A stretch of 64,000 nt of DNA from Pseudotamlana agarivorans (lineage in GTDB: Bacteria; Bacteroidota; Bacteroidia; Flavobacteriales; Flavobacteriaceae), in contig NZ_LXEI01000006.1 of assembly GCF_001642835.1 (NCBI RefSeq), forward strand, positions 186,001 through 250,000, read 5' to 3'. The notes under the pieces are model-generated. The model was not told the origin of the DNA. It saw nothing but the letters and a program-made list of their open reading frames with translations, and did not search any database. Made by a program: the position numbers and the translations under genes. Numbering within the stretch: the first letter of the stretch is position 1; each line of letters opens with the position of its first letter. Of the stretch, positions 29,963-40,111 are shown piece after piece.

Positions 29963-31102
29963 ATGAAAATAGGTATAGTTTGTTACCCAACTTTTGGTGG
30001 AAGTGGCGTTGTAGCTACAGAATTAGGATTAGAATTGTCTAAAAGAGGTCATGAAATTCATTTTATAACCTATAATCAACCTGTTCGTTTAGATTTATTA
30101 AGTCATAATGTGCATTACCACGAGGTTACGGTACCAGAATATCCGTTATTCCATTACCAACCTTATGAGCTCGCTTTATCAAGCAAATTGGTTGATATGG
30201 TGAAACTTCATCAAATTGAAATATTACATGTGCATTACGCCATTCCTCATGCTTATGCCGCTTATATGGCGAAGAAAATGCTTCAGGAAGAAGGTATTTA
30301 TGTACCTATTGTTACGACACTTCACGGTACAGACATCACTTTAGTGGGGAGTCATCCGTTTTACAAACCAGCGGTAACTTTTAGTATTAATAAATCTGAT
30401 GCCGTAACCGCTGTGTCTGAAAGCTTAAAGGACGATACCTTACGCTTGTTTGATATTAAAAAGGATATTCATGTTGTGCCTAATTTTATAGACTTAGAGA
30501 AATATAAAACGCATGGTATGCCCGACTGCCAGCGTGGTATGATGGCCAAAGAAAACGAAAAAATAATCACACACATTAGTAACTTAAGGCCAGTAAAAAG
30601 GGTTCAGGATGTTATTAGTGTGTTTTATAACATTCAAAAGGAATTGCCAGCAAGATTAATGTTTATAGGTGAGGGGCCTGAAAAAGAAAAAATTGAGCAG
30701 CAATGTCGTGATTTGGGAATAGCCAATAAGGTTGTTTTCTTCGGAAAAAGTAATGAAATTGATAAAATTTTATGTTTCAGTGATTTGTTCTTGCTTCCAT
30801 CGCAAACCGAAAGTTTTGGTTTGGCAGCTTTAGAAGCTATGGCATCTGGAGTTCCTGTTATTTCAAGTAATTCAGGAGGTATTCCAGAAGTTAATATTCA
30901 TGGAAAATCCGGTTATTTAAGTGATGTAGGTGATGTGGCCGATATGACTAAAAATGCTTTGGAAGTTTTGCGTGACGATAAAGTTTTAAAAACATTCAAA
31001 GAAAACGCAAGAAAGGAAGCCTTGAAATTCGATTTACACACCATAGTGCCTAAATACGAAGCGATCTATGCTGATACTTTATCTAAATGCTTTGCGCTTT
31101 AG
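29963..31102 (+). CDS. bshA: N-acetyl-alpha-D-glucosaminyl L-malate synthase BshA
   Basis: The first enzyme of bacillithiol synthesis: it joins GlcNAc from UDP-GlcNAc to L-malate. The 379-residue GT4 glycosyltransferase has the family N-terminus MKIGIVCYPTFGGSGVVATE, the HYAIPHAYAAY segment, the C-terminal nucleotide-sugar motif QTESFGLAALEAMASG and SNSGGIPEV. Bacillithiol is the low-molecular-weight thiol of many Bacteroidota, which lack glutathione. bshB and bshC are not in this window. It follows the GH3 fusion by 50 bases with a palindrome between, so it may have its own regulation. Confidence 0.97.
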   Translation: MKIGIVCYPTFGGSGVVATELGLELSKRGHEIHFITYNQPVRLDLLSHNVHYHEVTVPEYPLFHYQPYELALSSKLVDMVKLHQIEILHVHYAIPHAYAAYMAKKMLQEEGIYVPIVTTLHGTDITLVGSHPFYKPAVTFSINKSDAVTAVSESLKDDTLRLFDIKKDIHVVPNFIDLEKYKTHGMPDCQRGMMAKENEKIITHISNLRPVKRVQDVISVFYNIQKELPARLMFIGEGPEKEKIEQQCRDLGIANKVVFFGKSNEIDKILCFSDLFLLPSQTESFGLAALEAMASGVPVISSNSGGIPEVNIHGKSGYLSDVGDVADMTKNALEVLRDDKVLKTFKENARKEALKFDLHTIVPKYEAIYADTLSKCFAL

Positions 31103-31172
31103 TGTAAAAAAGAAGCGTTCCAATTAATAAGTTAAATTGATAGCCAAATTCCGATATGTATAAATAGTATAC

Positions 31173-31544
31173 TTATACATGCTGATCTATTAAAATGGTA
31201 TTACCATCGGGGTCTGTTAAAACGATGCTAGCGGGTCCAGTTGTGCTCTCATCGGCTTCACTATTTAAAGTGACCTTTTTACCTTTAAGGGTTTGTTGAA
31301 TGCTTCTAACATCATCATAATCTTTCAATGCGTTTGCACTTTCATCCCAACCTGGATTAAATGTTAAAATGTTGTTTTCAAACATGCCTTGAAACAAGCC
31401 TATTAACGCATTGCCATTTTTCATGATGAGATAATTCATTTCTAAACTTCCCGCAAAAACGGAAAAACCAAGATTTTCGTAGAAACTTTGTGATGTTTTA
31501 AGGTCTTTTACGTTTAAACTTATAGAAAATGCTCCAAGTTTCAT
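31173..31544 (-). CDS. VOC family (glyoxalase/bleomycin-resistance fold) protein
   Basis: A 123-residue single-module-pair vicinal oxygen chelate protein. The start MKLGAFSISLNVKDLKTSQSF and the end IVLTDPDGNTILIDQH are classic for the fold; the DPDGN turn before the last strand is diagnostic. Such proteins include glyoxalases, dioxygenases and drug-binding proteins; neither substrate nor metal can be told from sequence alone. It is soluble and stands alone on the minus strand, convergent with bshA. Confidence 0.88.
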   Translation of the reverse strand: MKLGAFSISLNVKDLKTSQSFYENLGFSVFAGSLEMNYLIMKNGNALIGLFQGMFENNILTFNPGWDESANALKDYDDVRSIQQTLKGKKVTLNSEADESTTGPASIVLTDPDGNTILIDQHV

Positions 31545-31599
31545 ATAGTGTTGATTTATAGTTTTCTATAAAGTTACAAATATTAATTATTGATTGATA

Positions 31600-31665
31600 A
31601 AAGAAAAAAGCTGTTTAAAAACAGTAAATCTAAAAAAGTATAGATTTCATTTTTAAACAGCTTTT
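31600..31665 (-). terminator. Terminator of the PliI-family gene
   Basis: A perfect 16-bp stem: 31606-31621 (begins AAAAGCTG) pairs with 31650-31665. The loop holds a second hairpin, AAATCTA with TAGATTT. On the minus strand it is followed by a T-rich run (complement of 31600-31609). It lies 35 bases after the PliI-like stop. Confidence 0.85.
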
Positions 31666-31699
31666 AAACTAGTTTAACCACAAATGGGTTGCGATAGTT

Positions 31700-32668
31700 C
31701 TAATATTCTGAAATATTGGTAACTTCAAAAGCCTTTCCAGCTTCTCCGTTTTTAAGCTTGTAACTTACTTGTCTTGTTTTTCCGCCAACTGGGAATTTTT
31801 GTCCTAAAGTAGTTTCTATTAATGAAAATTCATCACCACCATTATACCCTTCACTTATCTTAGAATTTTCGCTAACAGGAGGGAAATAAACAGGGATCAT
31901 AGAATTTTTTTTCAATGTTGAGAAAGCCACAACATTGCCTTTTCCATTATGATCTGTAAAAACAACAAGTTCTGGTGATCCATCAGAATCCAAATCTTCT
32001 ACTTGAGCATCAACAACATCTCCTTTAAATGTAGTGACTTGAGGATTTCCATGGTTTTCGTTTAAACCAAAAGCGTTAACGGTTAATTCTGTTTCACCAC
32101 CTTTTTTAACTGCAGAAATGTTAAATCCGATATCTTGTAGCATCAGTATTTTAGCATATGCGGTCTTATCTATTTGTGAAGTATCAAGATCACCGTCAAG
32201 TTTAGAGTAATCACCGGCAAACGTAGCACCTCCAGAACAATAGAAGTAAAGTGCAGCTTCATCAGCCTTATTTTCAGTAGTAATGTTTAATTTGTTATCT
32301 TTAAAAGTAAATAATACCGTTTTTCCACTAACATTGGCATAATAAACACCATCAGATTTTTTATAGGCTTTAGTGTCAAAAGTACAAGTTGGTTTTTTCT
32401 TATCAGCTCGAGATCTAACTTTTACATTAATATCATTATCACTTGTTTGGTTTACAAGTACAGCTACCCAATCGTAACCCTCGCCACGTTTTGTATAGTC
32501 TTCGGTAATATAGCTTCCAGAAACATCGGCAGAGCTCGTTGATGCTGTAGTTTCTGTTTCTGCTACTTCATGGGTTTCTTCAGTAGCCTGATTTTGTGCT
32601 TTATTGTCTTTACAGCTTGTAAAGGCAAGTACAGTTAAAAGTAGAATTAAAAATTTGTTTGTTTTCAT
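31700..32668 (-). CDS. Lipoprotein with PliI-type I-type lysozyme inhibitor domain
   Basis: A 322-residue lipoprotein (MKTNKFLILLLTVLAFTSC, then KDNK). A Thr/Glu-rich linker (residues 25-48) leads to a beta-rich domain (50-150) with three Cys, not firmly recognised. Residues about 165-320 match the PliI family: DIGFNISAVKKGGETELTV, VEDLDSDGSPELVVFT, VYFPPVSENSKISEGYNGG and a final TRQVSYKLKNGEAGKAFEV. PliI proteins bind and block invertebrate-type lysozyme, so this may protect the cell wall during contact with marine invertebrates. The family match is from recalled motifs. It is a single-gene unit with its own terminator. Confidence 0.8.
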   Translation of the reverse strand: MKTNKFLILLLTVLAFTSCKDNKAQNQATEETHEVAETETTASTSSADVSGSYITEDYTKRGEGYDWVAVLVNQTSDNDINVKVRSRADKKKPTCTFDTKAYKKSDGVYYANVSGKTVLFTFKDNKLNITTENKADEAALYFYCSGGATFAGDYSKLDGDLDTSQIDKTAYAKILMLQDIGFNISAVKKGGETELTVNAFGLNENHGNPQVTTFKGDVVDAQVEDLDSDGSPELVVFTDHNGKGNVVAFSTLKKNSMIPVYFPPVSENSKISEGYNGGDEFSLIETTLGQKFPVGGKTRQVSYKLKNGEAGKAFEVTNISEY

Positions 32669-32849
32669 AATTTTAATAATTAGTGACTAAATAATAATTT
32701 AATTAAGTTTTATTTAAAATGAACTGACTAAAAAGTTATAGGTTTTCATTAATTAATGGAATCTGTAATCTATATTTTTGAAAGCATTGAATACATGCAA
32801 TATAATTGATGCTTATAACTTTTTAATCTGTCTTTTTTTAAATTTTGTT

Positions 32850-33281
32850 TTATAATTTCATTGTAACACCAACAGAGGGAATAAAATTAACGGTACCACC
32901 AGCAATTTCGGCAAAAACACCCCATTTTTCATTCCAAAACCAACGTCCGCCTACTTGTAAACCAATGTCAAATTCACTAGTGTCATGATCGTTGTCTCCC
33001 ATATAAATCGCATAACCAGCGTTTGCACCTCCATAAACATCCCAATCCTCATCAGTGATACCAAAAATATGATCGAAATAATAATTGGCTTTCACCCCAA
33101 GAGTCATCCAATCTAAATCAAAATTTGTTGCTACAGCAGGAGCTATTGTAACATCTTTATGTACAGGGATTTCGTAATTGACACCAATCAGTCCGAAGTT
33201 TAACTCTTTCCTTGCTTGTCCAAATACACTAGAAACACTGAATATAAGAGCAAAAGCAAATAAAAATTTAAATTTTTTCAT
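32850..33281 (-). CDS. Small outer-membrane beta-barrel-like protein
   Basis: A 143-residue secreted protein with a signal peptide (MKKFKFLFAFALIFSVSSVFGQ). The mature part is made of alternating amphipathic strands (YGGANAGYAIYMG; DIGLQVGGRWFWNEKWGVF; IPSVGVTMKL), ending in Leu as many outer-membrane proteins do after an aromatic-rich strand. It could be a small 8-strand barrel or a beta sandwich. No specific function is recognised. It is transcribed alone and divergent from the FAD/Fe-S dehydrogenase gene. Confidence 0.8.
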   Translation of the reverse strand: MKKFKFLFAFALIFSVSSVFGQARKELNFGLIGVNYEIPVHKDVTIAPAVATNFDLDWMTLGVKANYYFDHIFGITDEDWDVYGGANAGYAIYMGDNDHDTSEFDIGLQVGGRWFWNEKWGVFAEIAGGTVNFIPSVGVTMKL

Positions 33282-33398
33282 ATGTCTTAAGTTTTTAAGT
33301 TATCATATAAATATACATTAATTTTACTATATTTCTTACTTGCTAATATCTTTATAGCTGGTATAAAAATTAATAGAATCAACTAAGTTTTTAATAAC

Positions 33399-36314
33399 AT
33401 GACGCTAAGTATTTTAAAGAAGGAATTGTCTGGAGAGCTTTTGTACGACGATTTAATAAAAGCAATTTATGCCACCGATGCCTCGGTTTATAGAAAGTTA
33501 CCACAAGCCGTAGCGTACCCTAAAAATACCAATGATATTAAAAAACTTATTCAGTATGCTAAACAAACGGGAAGTACATTAATCCCGCGAACAGCGGGCA
33601 CTTCATTAGCAGGACAATGTGTTGGGGATGGTATTGTTGTCGATGTTTCAAAACACTTTACAGGTATTTTAAAAATCGATGAAGTTGCCAAAACTGTAAC
33701 GGTCCAACCAGGCGTTGTACGAGATGAGCTTAATTTATATCTTAAACCTTATGGTTTGTTCTTCGCACCAGACACCTCAACATCTAATCGTTGTATGATT
33801 GGTGGTATGGTAGGTAATAACTCCTCGGGAACCACATCCATACAATTTGGAGTGACTAGAGATAAAGTTTTACAATTAAAAACTATATTAAGTAATGGCG
33901 ATGAGGCGGTTTTTGGAAACTTAACCCCAGAGCAATTTCGTGAAAAATGCCGTTTAAACACTTTAGAAGGGCAGATTTACAAGTCTATTTTCGACGAATT
34001 AGAACCTGAAGTGGTTCAAAAGCAAATTCATGATAATTTTCCAAAGCCAGAAATACATCGTAGAAACACAGGCTATGCTTTAGATATGTTAATCGATTCG
34101 GAGGTGTTTAATGATTCAAGTAAACCTTTTAACTTTTGTAAACTACTTTCAGGGAGTGAAGGCACTTTAGCTTTTACGACCGAAATCACATTAAAATTAG
34201 ATGAATTACCACCAAGTGAACGTATTATGGTGGCGGCGCATTTTAGAACGATTGAAGATTCGTTAACCGCAGTAACCACTTGTATGAAACATCATTTATA
34301 CATGTGTGAAATGATGGATAAAACGATTTTAGATTGCACGAAAAACAATTTGAAGCAGCTGGGAAACAGACAGTTTATTGTTGAGGATCCTGAGGCTATT
34401 TTAATGTGTGAGCTAAAAGCAGATTCCCGAGAAGCGGTTATGGAAGCTGCCAACCAATTGGTAAATTCCCTAACACTTGAAGGATTGAGCTACGCCAACG
34501 TGGTGCTTTTTGATGACGATATTGATAAAGCCATCGAGCTTCGTAAAGCAGGGTTAGGATTATTGGGGAATATTATTGGTGATAACAAATCGGCCGCCTG
34601 TATAGAAGATACAGCGGTGACCTTACCAGATTTCGCCAATTATATCAACGAATTTACAGCCATAATGGATGGCTACAAGCAAAAAGCTATTTACTATGCA
34701 CATGCTGGAGCCGGAGAATTACATTTGCGCCCAGTTTTAAATTTAAAACTTAGCAAAGACGTTAAGCTTTTTAGGCAAATAACCACCGATGTAGCGCATT
34801 TGGTAAAAAAATACGGTGGATCTATGTCTGGTGAGCACGGCGATGGTATTGTGCGCGCCGAGTTTATTCCGTTAATTATAGGTCAAGATAATTATGAGAT
34901 TGTAAAACGAATAAAAACGGTTTTTGATCCCGAAAATATATTCAATCAAGGCAAAGTAGTGGATGCTTTCCCGATGGATGAATCGCTACGTTACGAGGCC
35001 GATCGTGTGGAACCTGAGATAGAAACGCTTTTAGATTTTTCACATTCAGAAGGTATTTTACGTCAGGCGGAAAAGTGTAATGGTAGTGGCGATTGCAGAA
35101 AATCTCCAGAAATGGGAGGGACCATGTGTCCAAGTTACCGAGCCACAAGAAATGAAAAAGACAGTACCCGTGCACGTGCCAACGCTTTACGTGAGTTTTT
35201 AACCAATACCAAAGCTGGCGAAAATCCTTTTGATCATAAGGAATTGAAAGAGGTGCTAGACTTGTGTTTAAGTTGTAAAGCTTGTTTAAATGAATGTCCA
35301 AGTACTGTGGATATTTCGGTGATGAAAGCCGAATTTCTGTATCAGTACCAAAAGGAGCATGGTACAGATTTACGAACAAAACTGTTTGCTTACAACAATA
35401 AAGTGAATGAATGGACTTCAGGAGTTTCTAAGCTGACTAATTTTTTCTTCGAAAATGAAGCTACTTCAAAAGTCATTAAAAACATATTGGGTATTGCTCC
35501 CGAAAGGAGTATGCCTTTGTTATCTTCTAAAAGTTTACAGAAGCACATTAAAGCTTTACCAGCTCAACCCACTAGTCAAAAGAAATATATTAAAACAGTT
35601 TATTTGTTTGTTGACGAGTTTACCAATTTCTTGGAATCATCTATTGGTATAGATGCCATAAACTTATTACAGGCTTTAAATTATAAGGTTGAATTTGTAA
35701 ACCACGTAGAATCTGGGAGGGCTTTTATTTCGAAGGGTTTTCTAGACCAGGCAAAAGAATGTGCTGTTCAAAATGTGGCTATTTTTAAAGATTTAATTTC
35801 AGAAGAAATCCCTTTGTTAGGTATTGAACCTTCAGCTATTTATACGTTTAAAGATGAGTATTTGATGCTGGCTCCTGATAAAACTTCAGCTAAAAAAATA
35901 GCGCAACATACTTATATTATTGAAGATTTTTTATTGCTGGAACTTGAAAAAGGGCATATTTCAGCAGAACAATTTAATTCAGAATCTAGAACGATTAAAA
36001 TACATGCCCATTGTCATCAAAAGGCGCTGAGTAATCAAATGTCAACTTTCAAACTCCTTAATCTTCCTAGAAATTATAAGGCGACCATTATTCCAAGTGG
36101 TTGCTGTGGTATGGCGGGTAGTTTCGGCTTTGAAAAAGAGCATTACGAAGTAAGTATGCAAATTGCCGAACAAACCTTGCTTCCAGCAGTTCGTAAGTCT
36201 CCGGTTAACATCATAATTGCAGCTAATGGGACCAGTTGTAGACATCAAATTAAAGATGGGGCACAACGCGAAGCCAAGCATCCTATAACAATTTTAAGCG
36301 AAGCTGTATTGTAG
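33399..36314 (+). CDS. FAD-binding and (Fe-S)-binding oxidoreductase (GlcD/GlcF-type fusion)
   Basis: A 971-residue fusion in the order FAD_binding_4 (residues 30-230: PRTAGTSLAGQCVGDG, GGMVGNNSSGTTS), FAD-oxidase C domain (240-530: YAHAGAGELHLRP, SGEHGDGIVRAEF), two Fe-S clusters (CNGSGDC...CP near 565 and CLSCKACLNECP near 630) and a CCG domain (HCHQKAL; PSGCCGMAGSFGFE). This layout is that of 2-hydroxyacid dehydrogenases such as D-2-hydroxyglutarate dehydrogenase (YdiJ) and D-lactate or glycolate dehydrogenases. The exact substrate is not clear. It stands alone and ends convergent with the LpxH-like gene, 16 bases apart. Confidence 0.93.
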   Translation: MTLSILKKELSGELLYDDLIKAIYATDASVYRKLPQAVAYPKNTNDIKKLIQYAKQTGSTLIPRTAGTSLAGQCVGDGIVVDVSKHFTGILKIDEVAKTVTVQPGVVRDELNLYLKPYGLFFAPDTSTSNRCMIGGMVGNNSSGTTSIQFGVTRDKVLQLKTILSNGDEAVFGNLTPEQFREKCRLNTLEGQIYKSIFDELEPEVVQKQIHDNFPKPEIHRRNTGYALDMLIDSEVFNDSSKPFNFCKLLSGSEGTLAFTTEITLKLDELPPSERIMVAAHFRTIEDSLTAVTTCMKHHLYMCEMMDKTILDCTKNNLKQLGNRQFIVEDPEAILMCELKADSREAVMEAANQLVNSLTLEGLSYANVVLFDDDIDKAIELRKAGLGLLGNIIGDNKSAACIEDTAVTLPDFANYINEFTAIMDGYKQKAIYYAHAGAGELHLRPVLNLKLSKDVKLFRQITTDVAHLVKKYGGSMSGEHGDGIVRAEFIPLIIGQDNYEIVKRIKTVFDPENIFNQGKVVDAFPMDESLRYEADRVEPEIETLLDFSHSEGILRQAEKCNGSGDCRKSPEMGGTMCPSYRATRNEKDSTRARANALREFLTNTKAGENPFDHKELKEVLDLCLSCKACLNECPSTVDISVMKAEFLYQYQKEHGTDLRTKLFAYNNKVNEWTSGVSKLTNFFFENEATSKVIKNILGIAPERSMPLLSSKSLQKHIKALPAQPTSQKKYIKTVYLFVDEFTNFLESSIGIDAINLLQALNYKVEFVNHVESGRAFISKGFLDQAKECAVQNVAIFKDLISEEIPLLGIEPSAIYTFKDEYLMLAPDKTSAKKIAQHTYIIEDFLLLELEKGHISAEQFNSESRTIKIHAHCHQKALSNQMSTFKLLNLPRNYKATIIPSGCCGMAGSFGFEKEHYEVSMQIAEQTLLPAVRKSPVNIIIAANGTSCRHQIKDGAQREAKHPITILSEAVL

Positions 36315-36330
36315 TTTTTTGAGGGTTTTT

Positions 36331-37164
36331 TTATCCCTGCCCAACAATCGTTATAGCGGCAATTAAATCTTTAACCTCCATTTCGGCGAAATCGTCGTGA
36401 ACAATGAATGGCGCTAATTTATCGTTGTTAAAATTATAGATTTTCCAGCGTTTAAATTGATACTCTAAAGCAGTGAAATTTTCAACCCAATCCCCAGAGT
36501 TAAGGTATGTTGTACTACCTTGTTTGGTTTCTATGTAAGACATTTTCGGCTGATGGATATGCCCACAAACGACATAATCATAACCGTTTTCGATAGCAAT
36601 TTCAGCAATGACTTTTTCGTAATCGTTTATATATTTAACAGCACCTTTTACACCGTTTTTTACTTTTTTAGAGAGCGAAAAGCGTTCCTTTCCTCGTTTT
36701 TCCAAATACCAGTTTACCATTTTGTTAAGAAGCGTCAACAGGTCGTAACCATATCCGCCAAGTTTCGCAAGCCATTTAGCATTTTGGATAGAAATATCGA
36801 ATACATCACCGTGAAAAAACCAAGCTTTTTTACCGTCTAATTCTAAAACAGCTTTATCAACTATAGAAATATTTCCAATGGTAGTATTGCTAAATTTTCG
36901 TAGCATTTCGTCGTGGTTTCCCGTTACATAAATCACTTCTACGCCATTCGCTGCCATAGACATGATTTTTTTTATAACTTTTAAGTGTGGTTTTGGGAAG
37001 TAACGCTTACTAAACTGCCAAATATCAATAATATCACCATTAAGGATGAGCTTTTTCGGGGCAATACTATTTAGGTAAGTTAGTAAGTGTTTGGCATGGC
37101 ATCCGTATGTGCCTAGATGTACATCGGAAATAACGGCAATTTCTATTTTTCTTTTAATAATCAA
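36331..37164 (-). CDS. LpxH-like UDP-2,3-diacylglucosamine diphosphatase family metallophosphoesterase
   Basis: A 277-residue calcineurin-like phosphoesterase with all metal motifs: ISDVHLGTYG, NGDIIDIW, TGNHDE, HGDVFD and GHIHQP. The insertion between GDIIDIW and GNHDE and the FFHGDVFD segment place it near LpxH, which hydrolyses UDP-2,3-diacylglucosamine to lipid X in lipid A synthesis. Bacteroidota often carry several such paralogues, so a role in lipid A is likely but not certain, and no symbol is given. It is divergent from aroC. Confidence 0.88.
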   Translation of the reverse strand: MIIKRKIEIAVISDVHLGTYGCHAKHLLTYLNSIAPKKLILNGDIIDIWQFSKRYFPKPHLKVIKKIMSMAANGVEVIYVTGNHDEMLRKFSNTTIGNISIVDKAVLELDGKKAWFFHGDVFDISIQNAKWLAKLGGYGYDLLTLLNKMVNWYLEKRGKERFSLSKKVKNGVKGAVKYINDYEKVIAEIAIENGYDYVVCGHIHQPKMSYIETKQGSTTYLNSGDWVENFTALEYQFKRWKIYNFNNDKLAPFIVHDDFAEMEVKDLIAAITIVGQG

Positions 37165-37347
37165 CGGCTTTAAAATGTTTATCTAAATAACATATTTTAG
37201 TGTTATTTGGGTATTAACTCATAATTATCTAATTATCAGAATATTGTTAATTCTCTGTTAAGCCTTCCTTATAATTATTAATTCGCATTATGTTTTTTAG
37301 TTTTCGTATTTCTAAGAATAGATTTACATTAGCAAAAAATATGTATT

Positions 37348-38409
37348 ATGGCTGGTAATTCCTTTGGAAAACTATTTAACTTAACGACTTATGGTGAATC
37401 ACACGGACCTGCTTTAGGGGGTGTTATTGATGGCTGTCCTGCTGGAATCGAATTAGATTTAGAGGCTATACAAAACGAATTGGATAGACGTAAACCAGGG
37501 CAATCGGCTATTGTAACACAACGTAAAGAACCAGATACAGTGAAGTTTCATTCAGGGATTTTCGAAGGCGTTACAACAGGAACCTCGATAGGTTTTGTAA
37601 TAGAAAATACCAACCAAAAATCTCACGATTATTCACATATTAAAGACAGTTACCGTCCGAGTCACGCCGATTATACCTACGATAAAAAATATGGTATTCG
37701 CGATTATCGTGGTGGCGGACGTAGTTCAGCACGTGAAACCGCATGTCGTGTGGTAGCAGGAGCTATTGCCAAGCAAGTACTAAAAGATGTTGAAATTACC
37801 GCTTATGTGTCTGGCGTTGGAACCATGCAACTTAATAAGCCTTATAACGAACTAGATTTAACAAAAATAGAATCTAACATTGTACGTTGTCCAGATCAAG
37901 AAATGGCAGCGAAAATGGAAACTTACATTAAAGAAGTTCGCGGAAAAGGAGATACCGTTGGAGGTATTGTTAGCTGCGTGATAAAAAATGTGCCTGTAGG
38001 TTTAGGCGAACCTGTTTTCGATAAGCTACATGCCGAGCTAGGTAAAGCGATGCTTTCTATAAACGCCGTTAAAGGTTTTGAATATGGTAGCGGATTCCAC
38101 GGAAGCACCATGTATGGTAGCGATCATAACGATAAGTTTAACAACGATGGTTCAACAAAAACCAATTATTCTGGAGGTATTCAAGGCGGCATAAGTAACG
38201 GTATGGATATTTATTTCAACGTGGCTTTCAAGCCCGTGGCTACGCTTATTCAGAAATATGAAACTATAGATAAAGCCGGTAATACCGTAGAAATGCAAGG
38301 AAAAGGACGTCACGATCCATGTGTTGTACCTCGTGCCGTACCTATTGTAGAAGCTATGGCTGCTTTGGTTTTAACAGATTTCTTTCTTATTAATAAAATG
38401 TATCATTAG
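37348..38409 (+). CDS. aroC: Chorismate synthase
   Basis: AroC converts 5-enolpyruvylshikimate 3-phosphate to chorismate, the last step of the shikimate pathway, and needs reduced FMN. The 353-residue protein has the normal length and the signatures [16 protein letters not shown] near the N-terminus, [14 protein letters not shown] and [14 protein letters not shown]. It appears as a single gene; other aro genes are not nearby. A short inverted repeat (AAATAACA at 37185 and TGTTATTT at 37201) lies in the 183-base upstream gap. Confidence 0.98.
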   Translation: MAGNSFGKLFNLTTYGESHGPALGGVIDGCPAGIELDLEAIQNELDRRKPGQSAIVTQRKEPDTVKFHSGIFEGVTTGTSIGFVIENTNQKSHDYSHIKDSYRPSHADYTYDKKYGIRDYRGGGRSSARETACRVVAGAIAKQVLKDVEITAYVSGVGTMQLNKPYNELDLTKIESNIVRCPDQEMAAKMETYIKEVRGKGDTVGGIVSCVIKNVPVGLGEPVFDKLHAELGKAMLSINAVKGFEYGSGFHGSTMYGSDHNDKFNNDGSTKTNYSGGIQGGISNGMDIYFNVAFKPVATLIQKYETIDKAGNTVEMQGKGRHDPCVVPRAVPIVEAMAALVLTDFFLINKMYH

Positions 38410-38785
38410 TAGCTATTTCCCGCTTTACACTATATCTTTTTAAAAACAAGTTGTAGCTTAACGGGGCATAGTATAAATCTATATAGGTTTTAGTATACCT
38501 TCAATTTTCGGTTGCTTTTAGTTTTTAAAAAGGATGCCGTTTCAATCGGGGCTAGGCTATTTTGTGTCATTATACCTAATTATCAAGGTCTGTATGGGTT
38601 TACCTAGGTAAGTCTGTTAATGGGTTGTGTTTTAGTATGATATGTTGTATTTCAATGTGAAATCTCACGTTTATTTCTGACTGTTTATAACACATGATCG
38701 ATTAGGTATTTAGATTTCCAATAATTCGAATTCCAAAAAAATTAAAAATACTTATCTTGCTCACTACTTAGAAAGAACATAGCAA
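38410..38785. other. 376-base intergenic region, no gene seen
   Basis: AT-rich sequence between aroC and the symporter gene. No open frame of note, no clear hairpin with a T run and no exact TAnnTTTG promoter were found. Presumably it carries the symporter promoter (a weak TATCTTG lies at about 38752). Confidence 0.5.
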
Positions 38786-40111
38786 ATGAAGAAACTAGCA
38801 TTACATTGGAAGATTATTATCGGAATGGTTTTAGGAGTCATATTTGGCTTTATAATGAATTCTATAAATGGTGGAAAGGGGTTTGTATCAGACTGGATAG
38901 CTCCTTTCGGAACCATATTTATTAATCTTCTAAAGCTTATTGCCGTGCCTTTAATTTTAGCTTCTTTAATTAAAGGAATTTCAGATTTAAAAGATATTTC
39001 TAAAATTAAATCCATGGGACTACGTACCATTGGGATTTACATAGCCACTACTTTAGTGGCTATTGTTATCGGTTTAAGTATAGTTAATGTCGTGAAACCT
39101 GGAGAAGGTATGCCTCAGGATACTATCGAAAAAATTAAACAAAAATACGAGAACGATGCTGGAGTTACCGATAAACTCATGAAAGCAAGCGCTCAAAAAG
39201 ATGCCGGGCCTTTACAAGCTTTGGTCGATATATTTCCGAGTAACATTTTTCAATCCTTTGCCGAAGCTTCTATGCTTCAAATCATATTTTTCGCCCTATT
39301 TGTTGGTGTTTGTTTGTTATTAATAGGCGAAAAGAAAGCCAAGCCTTTGGTGGATTTTTTCGATTCCCTCAACGATGTGGTCATGAAAATGGTAGATCTT
39401 ATCATGCTTTTTGCACCTTATGCGGTTTTCGCATTATTAGCAAATGTTATTATTGCTTTCGACGATGTAGAGATTTTAATAAAACTGCTTTTTTATGCTT
39501 TCTGTGTGATAGGCGGCCTTTTATTAATGATTTGTTTCTACCTACTTTTAATAGGGGTGTACGTAAAAAAATCACCCATGTGGTTCTTAAAACAAATTAG
39601 TCCGGCGCAATTATTAGCCTTTTCTACCAGTAGTAGTGCTGCAACACTTCCTGTAACCATGGAGCGTGTTGAAGAGCATTTGGGAGTTGATAAAGAAGTG
39701 TCTGGTTTTGTACTGCCTGTTGGAGCTACTGTAAATATGGATGGAACCAGCTTGTATCAAGGTATTGCGGCGGTTTTTATCATGCAGGTTATTTGGCCAG
39801 AAGGCCTAACATTTTCAAATCAATTGGTTATTATCGCTACAGCTTTGTTAGCTTCAATAGGAAGTGCTGCCGTACCAAGCGCAGGTCTAGTGATGTTGGT
39901 TATTGTGTTAGAATCAATTGGCTTTCCTGCGGAATTATTACCCATTGGAATCGCTTTAATTTTTGCGGTAGATCGCCCTTTAGACATGCTTAGAACCGTA
40001 GTAAACGTAACTGGTGATGCTACAGTTTCCATGTTAGTAGCAAAATCTTTAGGAAAGCTACATGATCCTAAACCTGAAGAATGGGATGATAATTATGAGG
40101 CGGTTAGGTGA
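38786..40111 (+). CDS. Dicarboxylate/amino acid:cation symporter (DAACS family)
   Basis: A 441-residue inner-membrane carrier that takes up dicarboxylates or acidic amino acids with Na+ or H+. Eight membrane helices and two re-entrant loops are expected; the first loop is marked by AFSTSSSAATLPVT and the second helix-break by VLPVGATVNMDGTSLYQG, the substrate and sodium motifs of GltP-type carriers. The C-terminal FAVDRPLDMLRTVVNVTGD segment, with the Asp and Asn used in substrate binding, is intact. Glutamate/aspartate or C4-dicarboxylates are both possible. It appears to be a single-gene unit. Confidence 0.95.
   Translation: MKKLALHWKIIIGMVLGVIFGFIMNSINGGKGFVSDWIAPFGTIFINLLKLIAVPLILASLIKGISDLKDISKIKSMGLRTIGIYIATTLVAIVIGLSIVNVVKPGEGMPQDTIEKIKQKYENDAGVTDKLMKASAQKDAGPLQALVDIFPSNIFQSFAEASMLQIIFFALFVGVCLLLIGEKKAKPLVDFFDSLNDVVMKMVDLIMLFAPYAVFALLANVIIAFDDVEILIKLLFYAFCVIGGLLLMICFYLLLIGVYVKKSPMWFLKQISPAQLLAFSTSSSAATLPVTMERVEEHLGVDKEVSGFVLPVGATVNMDGTSLYQGIAAVFIMQVIWPEGLTFSNQLVIIATALLASIGSAAVPSAGLVMLVIVLESIGFPAELLPIGIALIFAVDRPLDMLRTVVNVTGDATVSMLVAKSLGKLHDPKPEEWDDNYEAVR

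Noticed and set aside
34942-35379. 145-codon minus-strand frame
   Set aside because: It lies wholly inside the FAD/Fe-S dehydrogenase gene on the other strand, which has intact Fe-S motifs there. Its own translation has no domain or signal.
37185-37208. Inverted repeat AAATAACA / TGTTATTT upstream of aroC
   Set aside because: Short AT-rich arms and no T run; chance is likely, so it is mentioned only in the aroC entry.
39310-39600. Cys-rich frame inside the symporter gene
   Set aside because: It is a +1-frame shadow of the symporter and has no independent support.
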